From Arctopsyche grandis (Eukaryota; Arthropoda; Insecta; Trichoptera; Hydropsychidae): 64,000 nt of DNA. The notes beneath the pieces are model-generated. The model was not told the DNA's origin. It did not search any database and saw nothing but the letters and a program-made list of their open reading frames with translations. A program made the position numbers and the translations under genes. Every line of letters starts with the position of its first letter. Within the stretch, counting starts at the first letter, position 1. The DNA lies in contig NC_135364.1 of assembly GCF_051622035.1 (NCBI RefSeq), positions 25,412,501 to 25,476,500 on the forward strand. Reading direction: 5' to 3'. Positions 27,291 to 39,700 of this stretch are shown here, piece by piece.

Positions 27291-27803
27291 CAGCAGCGCC
27301 TTGTCCATAAAAACGTACTATACTTCTCCCTTCCTTAATTATGGCACTAGAGAAATTATTTTTTAATATGCTATGGATATCCACCATTGGGGTGCATCTA
27401 CCGTTTTATTTTTTTGATTAATTATTGTTTATAGGAACTAGGAGCCACCAAACATTTATAAAATCGCCTCTTTTTTACACCCACGAAACGAGTCCAGCGT
27501 GCTTATTTAACGGTCGATTTAAAAAAAAATACGCCGATAGATGCACAGAAAGTATCTTTCTCATACCGATGATGAAATTTTTTTAAAAATTGGTCCAGTT
27601 TTGGAGGAGAAAATAGAAGAATACGAAACCTCGATTTTGTCAATTTAAAATACGTTTTATCTGGTCGAAGCGCAACTGTCGCATTCCCTCAATATATATA
27701 TTGATATATATATTGTCACATTCACTCAATATATACATACACTCAATATATATATCGAAGAAAGGAACGGTAACAAAATTAAGGTTTCGGGTGTACAGCC
27801 CTC
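27291..27803. mobile_element. TTAA-site transposon copy 1 (non-coding)
   Basis: The inverted ends GAGGGCTGGACA and TGTACAGCCCTC are each flanked by TTAA (27287-27290 and 27804-27807). It is nearly collinear with 29663-30179. Inside is a palindromic ATATATATTGATATATATA block. The TTAA target suits piggyBac or Sola-type elements, and the family is not fixed. Confidence 0.75.
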
Positions 27804-27854
27804 TTAATACACGAATTGATTTGAAGTTATATGATATATTTTATTTTATTTTAC

Positions 27855-28265
27855 ATAGATATATACCAGGAAGACCCCAATGCGCCTTCCTGGACAATTA
27901 ATTACAAACAATCCAGCATTTTATTATTACATACATCACTGTATTTCCAGAAGCTGAAGAACACGAAATAACAATTAATTAATTAATTAATTACAGAATT
28001 AATCCATTGAGACATCTATGGATTTTAGATTTGTACATATTTTTTACAAATTGTTCATACAATAAATACAGAAGATTTGTGACAGCAGAAAAGATGATTT
28101 TTTGCCAATTTTGAGGAACCGTTTCAACAATGATCATAAAAAATTGGCATACTCTGATAAGAAACGATCGATTTGGAGTCACGAATACCCCCAAATCTAA
28201 ACAGCAGTATGGCGGATCGAACCCACTGATCACTTGGTGCTAAACATACACGCTCTTAATACCAA
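27855..28265 (-). repeat. tRNA-derived SINE, minus strand
   Basis: On the minus strand the head has a B-box-like GGGTTCGATCC, then the body CGATCGTTTCTTATCAGA and TGAAACGGTTCC, then the tail hairpin CCAGGAAGGCGCATTGGGG. It ends with A/T-rich sequence near 27855. Confidence 0.75.
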
Positions 28266-28269
28266 GTTA

Positions 28270-29275
28270 TGTATAACATTTGGTAAGCATCCGTCAACCG
28301 TAAGTGGCATTTTTTTTCCTTATTTCATAAATATTTTTTTTGTTTATTGATCAATTTAAGTAGTAGTTTTCAAGATACTTATGTAATTGCTTCCGCCATG
28401 TGCTTAAATGAAATGATTGAATTTTATACTCGTTTTTTAATTGTGGAAAATGTGTGGTGTGAATGTTGAGAGTTTCAGGCAACATCATATTCAGCCATTA
28501 AGCCCCACGCCAGAAAGAAGAACGCCCTTCTCATTGCGAATGTTTTTACAGTGCGAGTGGCCTACATTACTTAATTCATTTATAAATACTCGGCCAACAC
28601 GAGTCTCAAATTCAATATTTAACGAAGATTTTACGCCATTACGAGATAATATAATATAATGGAATGCACGTATGTGCACACACGTACAATGCTTACAGTC
28701 AAAATATTATGTATAGGCAGGCGTATCCACGCAATTTTCATTTTATATTGATCTTTTTTTCTTCTTTGACTATTATAGCAAAGTGTTTTGGCTCTTTTAT
28801 TTTTTTTCATTGCTCAAAACAAACGTCACAAGCTCCCGCCGTAGAATTTGGCGCGGATTGTTTTTCTTACTCGCCTGTGTGTATTTTAAATCTAGAACTG
28901 CCGGAGGCAATTGAAACGTCAGATAAAAATGTATAAAGGTGAACGTTCACCATCATTTGCAATGTATAAGGGTTTCGATAAACGGTATATGTATTTTAAA
29001 ATCCTATGCAAATGCAAATGCATTTTCGGGGGAGAATGTGTGGAGGTGGAAGGGTATGTGACAGAAAGGGTGGAAGTACATATTTGTATATAAGAGAAGG
29101 GGAGACAAACACACGGTCGGTGTTACCCGAGCGTTTTTTTATGAGAGCCCTTCGACCCCAGGCTCCAAGTCCTTCCAAAATCGACAAACAAATATTAACG
29201 TCAGCAAACTAAATTGAATGATCCCAAATTTTAAACTATGTTTTTACATAGCAGACATAGTCTGGGGTTAGCAAA
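28270..29275. other. No gene or repeat recognised
   Basis: This kilobase contains only short ORFs of arbitrary composition, together with G/A-rich sequence at 29030-29110. No splice-linked coding signal was seen. Confidence 0.4.
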
Positions 29276-30592
29276 TCTATATAAAAATCTGTTTGTCTGT
29301 TTGTCTCGAATAGGCTCCTAAGCCACTGTGCCGATTACGATGGAACTTTCAAGATTTGTTGTATGCATGTCCGGGAAGATTACTGTGAAAAAAAACGGGA
29401 TAAAACTCCTTAATAATACTATTCGTAATTACGATTTTATCGACGCGAAAGTATGAAGCGCCAGTGTGTAGTTAAGGAAATGTTTACGTTGGTAACCAAC
29501 TTGCGCGCACGCATGCCAACGTACAAATACATTACGTACCACTCATACCAACCTGACATTACCTACTACTCATAACAATCCTACATATGTACATAAATCA
29601 ATGTTTGTCTGTCTGTCACGTATGCGTTCCTGTACTTTACTATAATTTAATTTGATTATTAAGAGGGCTGGACATCAGCGCCTTGTCCATACAAACGTAC
29701 TATACTTCTCCCTACCTCAATTATGGCACTAGAGAAATTATTTTTAATATGCTATTGATATCCACCATTGGGATGCATCTATCGTTTCATTTTTTTGATT
29801 AATTATTTTTTATAGGAGGTAGGAGCCGCCAAACATCTATAAAATGGCCTCTTTTTTACACCCACGAAAAGCGTGGTTATTTAACGGTAGATTTAAAAAA
29901 AAATACGCCGATAGATGCACAGAAAATATCTTTCTCATACCGATGATGAAATTTTTTTAAAAATTGATCCAGTTTTGGAGGAGAAAATAGGAGAATACGA
30001 AACCTCGATTTTGTCAATTTAAAACACATTTTATCTGGTCGAAGCGCAACTGTCGCATTCACTCAATATATATATATATTGATATATATTGTCGCATTCA
30101 CTCAAAATATACATACACTCAATATATATATCGAAGAAAGGAACGGTAACAAAATTAAGGTTTCGGGTGAACAGCCCTTTTAAGTATTAATTGTAAACTG
30201 AAACATTCACTTATCGAAACGCATCGAGAAACGGGAACGGGAACGGGAATTGCATGCGTTATTGTACGATGGAACGATGAAACTTTCAGGATTTATTGTA
30301 TGCATGTCCGGAAAGCTTACTGTGAAAAAAAATCGGCCAAAAACAGGAACGGAAACGGGAAAAACGGGAAAGAGTGGCATTGCAACGGAATAATTTCAAA
30401 TGTTTTCGCGTCGCGACATGCATTGTTAGGATAAAATAAACAAATAATTAAATAATTTCAAATGTGTTCGCTGTCTACGTTTTTCCGACAAATGGGAACG
30501 GGAACGGGAACGGGAACGGGAACGGGAATGAGAACAGGAATGGGAATTGCATGGGTTATTGTGGCATGGCAACGCATGCCGGGTTCAACTAG
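29276..30592 (+). mobile_element. Helitron, family A, with nested transposon
   Basis: It begins A|TCTATATAAAAATCTG and ends CTAG|T. Immediately upstream of the end is the hairpin GGCATGGCAACGCATGCC. It shares ATAGGCTCC and CATGTCCGG with the copy at 12047-12306. GGGAAC repeats (30490-30530) form a short tandem array. A TTAA-site transposon occupies 29663-30179. No Rep/helicase coding region is visible, so it is non-autonomous. Confidence 0.8.
29663..30179. mobile_element. TTAA-site transposon copy 2, nested in a Helitron
   Basis: The ends GAGGGCTGGACA and TGAACAGCCCTT lie between TTAA at 29659-29662 and 30180-30183. Nearly the whole length aligns with 27291-27803, including AGGTTTCGGGTG near the end and the palindromic TA-rich block. 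Confidence 0.75.
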
Positions 30593-30617
30593 TATTCGAA
30601 TATATTTTTATTAAGTA

Positions 30618-30783
30618 CTAGTGTTTTTACCCGGCTACGCTCGGTATTTGTAATATAAACCGCTTAAACATGGCCAATATAATAGTAAAAAAAATATTAA
30701 ATATATTTGAATTTTCATATGTTTTTCTACGAACCAACAATAGTTACATACATACAAAGTCTTTTTCGAAATTATATATTAGA
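30618..30783 (-). mobile_element. Short Helitron, family B
   Basis: On the minus strand it runs from TCTAATATATAATTTCG to the end GAGCGTAGCCGGGTAAAAAC and CTAG before T. It is the same family as 33147, 42411 and 57313. Confidence 0.65.
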
Positions 30784-30917
30784 ATATTAAATTTTAAAAG
30801 AACCCCAATTTGGAACATCATATAGAGTGAAATGTGCTGTAGATTGAAAATAAAAAATGAGGTCGTAAAAAATATCGAATACACAGATTTGAGAACCCCG
30901 AGGCAAACATATTATTA

Positions 30918-31352
30918 TTTAGCCAGCAGCATAGCTCTCTTTAAGCTTCTGCCTAGCACCGAGAGGCGCCGGGTTCGATCCCATGAGCTGACCTCGATTG
31001 AAAATAATTTCTCTGGGTATATCTGTAGTGCTGCTGGTCTGACCTGGATATTTGTAACTCCTGGTCGATCGTTTCCTATCATAGCTTGCCACTTTTCTTT
31101 GATTTAATTGTTGAAACGGTTCCCGATTAAAAAATCGCTAAAATCCTTCCTACCTACTATGTCACCACTATTTTAGTATGATTAATGTACAACAAAATCT
31201 ATGTAAAATTCATAGATATCTCGTTAATTTGCGAGTTTTCAATTGTGTTTCGTAATTCAGCGACTTGTATAGTAAAAATGCTGTATTGTTTGTAATTGGC
31301 CAGGAAGGCGCATTGGGGTTTACCTATAAGGCCTTCCTGGTATAAAATGTAA
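30918..31352 (+). repeat. tRNA-derived SINE, near complete
   Basis: It starts AGCCAGCAGCATAGCTC, with B-box GGGTTCGATCC, body GTCGATCGTTTCCTATCA and tail hairpin CCAGGAAGGCGCATTGGGG, then GCCTTCCTGGTATAAAATG. Confidence 0.85.
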
Positions 31353-31359
31353 ATTAACA

Positions 31360-32310
31360 AAAAATCATAAAAAAAACATTATTTTGTTTAGATATACATA
31401 CATACATATGTATGTACATATTTGAAAATTAGTTTTGTAGCCTAGAAGAATGCACGTATGAATGATTAGATTGGCATGCATGAGTTGAATAATGGCTAAG
31501 TTGTCATCCTGTATATGTGACGATTGACGGACAGATCTTTGTGGCGCTCCGCCGGGTAAACAATGTTTTAACCTCCTCAGACCCTGTGCTCATTGCAATG
31601 TACATTTACTTTATCGGTTAACATTGAAGTTATTTTCGATTTATTTTCACCGGAACCTTTTGCACATCACAGAATACGTATGTACACCATATTATTTCGT
31701 TGAGTTATGTCAGTGTTGTCATATAGCGTACGAGTATTGTTTTATATCGCAATTCTTGCACGACGTCACTGATACAGATATGTCATATTTATTTTCACAA
31801 ATAAATTCAGAAAAATACACATATATGTACCTATAGACTGATTGTATGTACATATACATATATAGAAAATAGAAAGTAGATACCACAATACACAATTCAT
31901 ATTTAAATAATGCCACTTGAAGATTATAGAGTGAGTGAGTCTAGCTTTATGAACAATTATTTCACCGTGTTCACCTTTTGATATGACGGTGTAATGGAAT
32001 GAAAACTCACCTTTTTCAATTACTATAAAAATCACATAAATTCAAATTTTTTTACTAACATACATATATTCATACATTGTATATATGTAATGACATTGTT
32101 TTTTTTTTTTGTGAATTTTTAATTTAAAAGGATAAATATTATTTTAGACTTGAACTTTGGAACTTTGAATAAATTGAATAAAATATTTGTATATTCAGAT
32201 ATCGACCCTGTCTGACCGTGAAAACAAAAACACAAATAAACAGTACTAAATAATGAATAAACACTTTCCTGTAAATAAAATATGTAGGTATCTACCCGCA
32301 TATTCTACAT
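31360..32310. other. No gene recognised
   Basis: This is A/T-rich DNA. The ORFs on both strands are short and lack family features. No transposon ends were paired here. Confidence 0.4.
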
Positions 32311-32317
32311 ACATATA

Positions 32318-32750
32318 TATATCAGGAAGGCCTAGCGAGTAGACCGAAATGTGCCTTCCTAGACAATTAATTACAAACATTGCAGTATTTTTATTGCATA
32401 AATCGCTGTATTTCGAGAGGCTGAAGGACACTAAATTCACAATTAATAAATTAATTGATCCATAAATACATATATGGATTAAAACTTGTATATTTGTACA
32501 TTTTTACATATTGTGCATAAATGAAATTCAGATATCTGTGACATAGCGGTTAGGATGATTTTTGCCAATTTTAATGAGGAACCATTTCAATAATGAAATC
32601 AGATAAATTGGCAAACTCTGATAAGAAACGATCGACTTGGAGTCACAAATATCCAAGTCTGACCAGCAGGTTTAAAGATTAGCACGGGATCTAACCTAGT
32701 AACCTCTCGGTGCTGAACATAAACGCAACTACCAAGCCATACTAGTTAAA
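32318..32750 (-). repeat. tRNA-derived SINE, minus strand
   Basis: The plus strand shows the tail hairpin first (ATCAGGAAGGCC and TGCCTTCCTAGAC), then the body in reverse (GATAAGAAACGATCGACTTG), then the head with CTCTCGGTGCTGAACATAAACG. Confidence 0.7.
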
Positions 32751-32973
32751 ATATATAAAATTAGTGTTCTGCTCAACGAAAGAATTGTGTGTGTATGTGT
32801 CACCCGTGATTCGTCCTAACGTCGCACATGTCTGTCATCAAATGAAGCTGCACACCCCCTCCTACCCCGCTTCCTAGCGTCTCGAATACTTCACTCTGAT
32901 TGGGTGTGTGTCCACACGTCTGCCATATACCCACACACATAGTCACATATCCACATACGCCACTCTATCTTTT

Positions 32974-33019
32974 TATGTATATAAAAAGAGACTCACATAC
33001 GTCTCTTTTTATATACATA
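32974..33019. other. Perfect 19-bp stem hairpin
   Basis: TATGTATATAAAAAGAGAC pairs without mismatch to its complement across an 8-base loop (TCACATAC). It could form a stable RNA or cruciform structure. It is too short for an ordinary miRNA precursor and may be the relic of a MITE. Confidence 0.6.
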
Positions 33020-33146
33020 CATATATTATTATAATGTCTGTTTGTTTGTTTGTCCACTATGAAAATCCGCATATGTATATGTACCAAATATGTATATATA
33101 CCAAATATGTATATATACCGCATATGTATATATACCAAATTTAAAA

Positions 33147-33338
33147 TCTAGTTCTAGTATATAATTTCGAACGAGACTTTGTAATTATTGTTGGTTTGTA
33201 AATCTGTGACGTCATCGAACGAACGAATATTCAAAATTTTTTTAATGAAATAAAACTATACAAATAAATTTATAATATAATATATACAAATATTTTATAT
33301 TACAAATACCGAGCGAAGCCGGGTAAAAACACAACTAG
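33147..33338 (+). mobile_element. Short Helitron, family B
   Basis: It begins A|TCTAGTTCTAGTATATAATT and ends ACCGAGCGAAGCCGGGTAAA..CTAG before T. The terminal hairpin is GC-rich and interrupted. Confidence 0.7.
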
Positions 33339-33459
33339 TACTATATATGTATGTATGTATGAACAATATCACAGTACCTCAACTTAGTCTGGAGATATGT
33401 ACATATATGGGCTTTAAAAAGACTCATTGTAAGTATTCTTTCTATCAACTTTCCACCAT

Positions 33460-33545
33460 CATATTATTTATTTAAAGTTTAGGCCATTGTAGCATTACAG
33501 GTATTCGTAATGCGCCACAATGGTCAAAAATATATCAGAAAAGAA
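33460..33545 (-). repeat. LINE 3' tail with hairpin
   Basis: The minus strand reads GACCATTGTGGCGCATTACG, then TAATGCTACAATGGCC, then an AAATAAATA tail. This is the same tail as the LINE at 25808. The adjoining A/T-rich DNA to about 33860 may be its 3' UTR. Confidence 0.55.
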
Positions 33546-33839
33546 ACAAAATAATAACTAAAGAAATTAGACATAACAAAAATAAAACATATATATGCAT
33601 GTTCACAAATAGCACATTTAAGATAATCATAAAAATAATAAGCTATATAATAGCGGATAATAATAATAATTACAAATTATAAAAAAACAGCAAAGAAGGG
33701 AATGTCTTCTAAAAGAAAAATAAATACAAACATATGTATATGTATATACACAGACAAAAATACAAACACTAACATTAAAATAAGATAATACTTTAAATAA
33801 CATCACAAAAAAATTTGAAAAAAAATTACGACGTGTCGA

Positions 33840-33934
33840 TAAGAATTTCATTAACCGATACTAAGTTTCAGTTCGATAGGACTAACGGTGTTAAAAATAT
33901 CCCCAAAATACACACCCACACAGACACACACACA

Positions 33935-33969
<35 letters not shown>

Positions 33970-34105
33970 TTTTTCTAGATCATGAAAACGTGATCAGTGA
34001 TCGATTCTGAGTTCGAATCAGTCAAAATCTCGAGTTCGAATTTTCGCATGATCACAAAACTTCATCTATTGTTACTACGTACATAGATAAAGTAAAAAAA
34101 ATGCG
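33840..34105 (+). repeat. Dispersed repeat with (CA)n, second copy at 45437-45570
   Basis: The segment 33975-34105 (GATCATGAAAACGTGATC, GAGTTCGAATTTTCGCATGA) recurs inverted at 45437-45570. A partial copy surrounds the hAT MITE at 51497. A CA-rich microsatellite spans 33907-33968. It may be a LINE 3' end, but no coding part is attached. Confidence 0.5.
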
Positions 34106-34117
34106 TATATCAGATAA

Positions 34118-34205
34118 TGATCATTGGATCAGTAGCTATTGAAATAGACCTAATTTTTATATTGTGAACATAGAAAGCATTTCAAAAAAATCAAAAAAAA
34201 AAAAG
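34118..34205 (+). repeat. Jockey-like LINE 3' UTR tail
   Basis: GATCATTGGATCAGTAGCTA, TATTGTGAACATA and AAAGCATTTCAAAAAAATC match the 3' tail attached to the LINE at 62039-62965. It ends in an A-rich run. Confidence 0.55.
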
Positions 34206-34619
34206 AAACCACACGAACACAATTGGGGACCCGAAGTAGTGTAAAAGATCTATTCCAAAAAGGAGACAAATAAAATCGAGTTTGCGGTGGTGTGATGGTG
34301 GCCGCAGTCACAGCCATTAGGGGTGCTTCCCACCCACACCCCAACCACCCCACCCCACCCCCTCAGCATACTGCTGTTCTTTTGTGCCATACCGAAGCTC
34401 CAGTTTTTCATTTTTCGATTCGACGACACGTGCTCACAGCAACACATTTTCACACGACATATTCGTCACAATACCAAAAGAGATTTAATACATCCATAGC
34501 TAAACTCCCATTTGCCATTTTCGCGACCCGTCATTGTGATATTTTCTTCGGATTTTCAAATAATAATAATACTCTAGCATCTATATATATACATATATAG
34601 GTATGTACTTGCGTTTGTG

Positions 34620-34960
34620 AACTTATTTTAAATATATCGTAGCGGATACGTACACTAGTGGAGCGTTGTTGCGCGAGCTACATCAATCACGTCGAGGGAA
34701 AGCGTAAATTTTCCCCGCAAGTTGTTTCGCTAAGAGTGTGAAAAGTGCGGAGATGAACCGCAGAGATCTCGGCTCGTTAAAGTGGTCCATTAGTGGCAAC
34801 CGGATGTGACGACATCGGTCACACACGACGACGAGCGTTGCCAACTCCTTCCGGGGACGCTTGCGACGCCCTAATGAAATATACATTAGCGAGGCGAATG
34901 GAAGCCTTTCACACCTGTCGGAAGGATACAAAACTCTGCTATTCCATTTTAAATTTTGTG
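34620..34960. other. CpG-richer segment, possible promoter or 5' UTR
   Basis: This stretch is conspicuously richer in CG and GC than the surrounding DNA (for example TTGCGCGAGC, ACGACGACGAGCG). It does not match any other copy in the window. ORFs on both strands are open but have no recognisable domain. It may be a transcribed first exon or promoter of a gene that lies outside. Confidence 0.25.
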
Positions 34961-35246
34961 TTTTGTTACCTGACTAACTGTTCATCATCATCATCATCAT
35001 CATGTGCAGGCGTTAACTATTACAATGTTGGATGAAGACCTCAATGAATTGAAGTTGGATAAATTTGCCTCAATTATCTGGTGATCTTTTTATCAATCCC
35101 ATATTAATTGTAGTGAAAAAGTCTAACTTAAATTTATTAAATCCTTACGCTACCTTTTTCCTACCTACTGTTCCCGATATTTTAAAAATCCTATCCTTTA
35201 ACCATCTTTCTGTCAGGCGACGACTTACTGATGCCACATTCTTCTT

Positions 35247-35400
35247 TAAGCCAGCAGTTTGGCTTAATGGTAGCGTATATAATTAGCACCAATGATACTG
35301 AAGGTTCGAATCATGGTCAGGCTGCTGGTTAGGTTTGGGGGTTTTGTGACTCCAAATCGATCGTTTCTCTATCAGAGTTTACCAATTTTATTGTGCCAAA
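35247..35400 (+). repeat. SINE head and body fragment
   Basis: AGCCAGCAGTTTGGCTTAATG, the B-box-like GGTTCGAATCATGG and CGATCGTTTCTCTATCAGA are in SINE order. The 3' half is replaced by the dispersed repeat that follows. Confidence 0.65.
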
Positions 35401-36030
35401 TCAAAGCGATGACAGCTAGCTATCCAAGCATGGCTTTTTACCGCCCCTTATATTTGTAATAATAATATATATGTAATAATGATCTTATGAAAGTTCATAA
35501 TTTTTATAGCTCAATTTCATTTAAAAGCAATTCTTGTTTGGCAAAATAAAATATATATTTAAAAAAATTTAAAACTTCAAAAAAATCTCAACCAGCTTTT
35601 TATTTGTAAAAAAACAGAAAACCGGCTCATCTTTCGGACGGTTTATTGGAACCCCTACTTACCAACACAAAGTAATTTAATATATCTGACATGTAGCTAG
35701 AGGATTTAAATCATTAAAAATTACATCTTGTGCCAAATCAAAGCGATGACAGCTAGCTATCCAAGCATGGCTTTTTACCGCCCCTTTACAACTCACAGGA
35801 TAAACAGTTTAATAGTTAAAACAGTTACTCTTTTCACTCTCATTTATTTTCACTGCAGTTAGCGATTTAATTTCTATAATCCATAGGTTTAAGCTGAAGT
35901 AAGTCTTTCAGAAAGACCTAAATTGATCGGGGTGCAGTTGATTATGTGATTTGTTGGCGATGCATTTTCGATTTTTCGACATCATTTTAATATAAACTAC
36001 AGATTTAACACGATTTAATAAACATATTGG
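35400..36030 (+). repeat. Dispersed repeat, inverted copy at 49376-49960
   Basis: Blocks such as GATGACAGCTAGCTATCCAA, GCATGGCTTTTTACCGCCCC and CTGACATGTAGCTAGAGGA occur here and, inverted, near 49.4-49.95 kb. A degenerate third copy lies near 50560-50700. The GATGACAGCTAGC block is itself present twice here (near 35405 and 35740). No termini or ORF were identified. Confidence 0.6.
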
Positions 36031-36440
36031 CTTAGTGGTAGCGTACATATATATTTAGCACCACTGAGGTCAAAGGTTCGAGTCCTCGCCATCTGCTGGT
36101 TAGATTTGGGGGTTTTGTGACTCCAAATCGATCGTTTCTCTATCAGAGTTTACCAATTTTATCTGATCATTGCTGAAACGGTTCCTGAAAATTGGTATTA
36201 GATCATTTTCCTGTTATCACAAAATCTGTGTGTATAATTTGTAAAAATTATGCACAGTAATCTGAAATCTATAGATATATCTATAATTTCGTATTTATTA
36301 TATGTATAAAAAAATTGTACACAAAAATCTAAAAATAATCCATAGATGTTTCTATGATTATTATTTTTGATTAATTGTTATATGCTATATATTCTGATTG
36401 TATATCTGTATTTCTGTGTATTCTGATTGTATTTCTTTAT
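36028..36440 (+). repeat. SINE, diverged
   Basis: TTGGCTTAGTGGTAGCG and B-box GGTTCGAGTCC form the head, and CGATCGTTTCTCTATCAGA and GCTGAAACGGTTCC the body. The tail is degenerate, with repeated ATCCATAGATG words. Confidence 0.65.
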
Positions 36441-36558
36441 TTTTAACTGTTATCGTATGCTCGTCGATTATCGTCGATTATCTGCAGCGTGTTTATCGTA
36501 TGTTTAACGGAGAGCTGAATGAGGTTGATCTGTTCAGTATTTCCTTATATCAATTATT

Positions 36559-36595
36559 CAGGACTAACATCAAGAGAATCTTCATGTTAGTCCTG
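36559..36595. other. 12-bp stem hairpin
   Basis: CAGGACTAACAT pairs with ATGTTAGTCCTG across a short loop that itself contains AAG/CTT pairing. It lies just upstream of the RTE insertion and has no assigned role. Confidence 0.4.
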
Positions 36596-36767
36596 ATCCT
36601 GATCTTGATCCCGATTGATCCATTTCTTCTTCTATTCTATTTTATAACCTTTTTCCAATATTTTAACACTTGAGTTTAGTTAGGCAATGTGCTATTTAGT
36701 CATGTTATAGCTTTTATTCTTTTCCTTTTCATTTGTTTAAATCTATAATTGGACTCGGATGTTATAT

Positions 36768-39700
36768 CATCATCATCATCATCATTTACAGCCATTCGCC
36801 ATCCACTGCTGGATGAAGGCCTCTCCAACACGCTTCCACTCGTCTCTGTTTTGCGCAACACTCATCCATCTCATTCCGCACATTTTCCTAATTTCGTTCA
36901 CCCATCTTCCTTGCGGTCTTCCTTTTACTCTTTTGCCTTCTCTCGGGTACCATTCAAGCACTTCTTTTGTCCACCTTTCGTCCATCCTCCTAGCTACGTG
37001 ACCCGCCCATTGCCATTTCAATCTCTTCACTCTATCCACTATGTCCACTACCCTTGTCATATTTCTCACCCACGTGTTCCGCTTCCTGTCTTTCCTCGTT
37101 ATGCCAAGCATACAGCGTTCCATACTTCTTTGAGTGCATTGGATTTTATTTTGCATCTTGGCGTTCAGTGTCCAAGTTTCACATCCATACGTCATCACTG
37201 GCAAAACGCATTGATCAAAGATCCTTTTCTTCAGGCAGAGTGGCATTTTTGATTTAAAAACAGCATTCATCCGTCCAAATGCACTCCACCCCAATTTCAT
37301 ACGTCTCTTTATCTCTTCATTTTTACTACCAGACATGTCAATTATTTGACCTAAATATAAATAATTATTTACTACTTCTACTGGTTTATCATCTAAGGGG
37401 ATGCTATCAGGCATGCAATAACTATTGAACATTAGTTTAGTCTTATCTACGTTAATTTTTAATCCTACTTTTCTACTTTCCCTGTCCAGCTGTGTTAGTC
37501 TGATAAGTAGGTCAGCTGAATCACGAGCTACTAAAACTATATCGTCTGCGAACCGAAGGTGACTCAAAAAGCGACCATTGATGCTTACTCCGGCTGTATC
37601 CCAATCCAATTTCCTGAAAACTCCCTCAAGCACCGCATTGAATAACTTGGGCGAGATTGTATCTCCTTGTCTTACTCCTTTTCCTATGCTAAATCTATCT
37701 GTACCTGAAAAAATTTTAACTGAAGCTGTGGCATTCTTATATATTGTAGCTAACAGTCCCACATAGGGTTCCGGCACTCCCTGTGTTTTTAGAGCGTTAA
37801 GTACTGCATTATGACTAACTGTATCGAAGGCTTTCTCATAATCGACGAAACCTAGGCACAGTGGCCGTTGATATTCGTTGGCGCGCTCGATTAGTTCGCC
37901 AACTACTTGGAGGTGGTCCATTGTGCTGAAATTTGCCCTAAACCCTGCCTGCTCTATAGGTTGGTTCTCGTCGAGGATATTCTTCAGCCTTTCTGTAATA
38001 ACCTTCGTGAAGAGCTTGTAGACCGCTGAAAGTAGACTAATGGGTCGGTAGTTCTTGATATCGCTTTTGTCGCCTTTTTTGTGTATTAAAATGATAGTTG
38101 CGTTATTCCATCCTTCTGGTATAGCTTGGTTCTGGATGCATTTGCTGAAAAGCCTAGCTAAGATATTAATTAGGGGGGGGCCGCCACATTTTAGTAAGTC
38201 GATGGGAATATTATCTTCCCCTGGGGTTTTACCATTCTTTGCAGTTTTTAGCGCGGCCTCTACTTCGCTAGGCAATACTGCAGGAACCCTTTGGCCGTGT
38301 GTCGATTCCAGAGTGGGGAATTGGCCGTTGTCGTTCTCGTATAGTTTTGCATAGAACGTGTAAACTCTGTCTATGATTTCTTCTCTATTCCTAATTATTA
38401 CTCCGCTCTCTGATCTGATTGCGATCATTTGGTTTTTGCCTAAGAAAAGATCCTGTTTGCACTTTTTCAGGCTACGGTTATTCTTAATGGTATTTTCTAT
38501 TAGCTTGCTGTTAAAATCCCTGACATCCCTGACTATTCTCTTCTTAATTTCCTTATTTACTAGATTGTATTCTTGCTTATTATTATCCCTATCTAAATTC
38601 CTTTTATGCTTAATTAGGTTTTTTGTTTCCGCTGAAATTTTGCTTAATTTAATCTGTTTCCTGAAACCACCTAATTTCTTACCTGTTGAGGTTAGAACCG
38701 AACTAATTACAGTGTTCAATTCCTCGATGTCTGCTTCTGGGTTTAATTTCCCGTATCGATTTCCAAGTTCGAGTTCGAATTCCTTTTTCCTAGACCTTAG
38801 TTGAGCGAAATCTGGAGAGTTACTGCATCCTTTTATTAATTTCCTACGTTCGCAATTTATATTAATGGCCATCTTGGCACGGACTAATCTGTGATCGCTG
38901 CCTATATCTACTTTACTTAAAACACTAACGTCTTTAACGGAGTGCAGGGCATTTGTTAGGATGAAATCGATCTCGTTTCTGTCTCCTTTAGGACTCTCCC
39001 AAGTCCACTTATTGTTGGTGTTTTTCCTGAAAAATGAATTAGTGATGAAGAGCCTGTTGTGTTCTGCGAATTCTATGAGGCGATCGCCTCTGTCGTTTCT
39101 TTGGCCGGTACCAAAATTGCCTACTGCTCTTTCTGTGTTTGCCTTTTGTCCTATTTTTGCGTTAAAGTCGCCCATGATTATTTTAAAGTGGTGGCGGCTA
39201 TTATCGTATGCGCCCTGTAGTTTTTCGTAGAAGTCTTCTATTTCCTCGTCTGGGTGGCTAGATGTGGGGGCGTACACTTGGAAGATTTGACAAGTGTACC
39301 TGCTCGAGATTCTTAATACTACATAGCATATACGTTCCGATATGTCGTTTATTTCTATAATATTTCTTTCTATTCTCTTATTGATAAGAAACCCTACTCC
39401 TCCTATTCTACCATTTGGTAGCCCTCTCCAGTAGAGACAGTTACCACTTTTTAGGATTATTTGGTTTTCCTGTTTTCGTCTTACTTCGCTAAGTCCTACT
39501 AAATCCCATTTGATACTTTCTAGTTCATTCTCTAATGCAAGCACACTTCCTTCACTCGATAACGTTCTTACATTGTACGTGGCTAAATACAGGTTTCTAT
39601 TAGCTAAGCTATCATCCATCGTCACTCTTACCTTGTTGGAGGTTTGGATATTATTTTTCTCGCATTTATCCAAGATGTGTTGAGAAAAAGGCGGTACTTG

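Noticed and set aside
33627-33851. Hydrophobic ORF resembling a membrane protein
   Set aside because: It is the minus-strand reading of A/T-rich 3' UTR-like sequence, full of Phe/Tyr/Val codons by composition. The similar ORF at 25922-26212 has the same origin.
36559-36595. microRNA precursor
   Set aside because: The stem is only 12 bp plus a short inner pairing, below a usual precursor length, and there is no evidence for an arm of 22 nt.
36749-37252. 167-residue plus-strand ORF
   Set aside because: It is antisense to the intact RTE ORF. The similar ORF at 57543 is the same antisense reading of another RTE fragment.
38373-38804. 143-residue plus-strand ORF
   Set aside because: It is antisense to the RTE reverse transcriptase frame and has no independent support.
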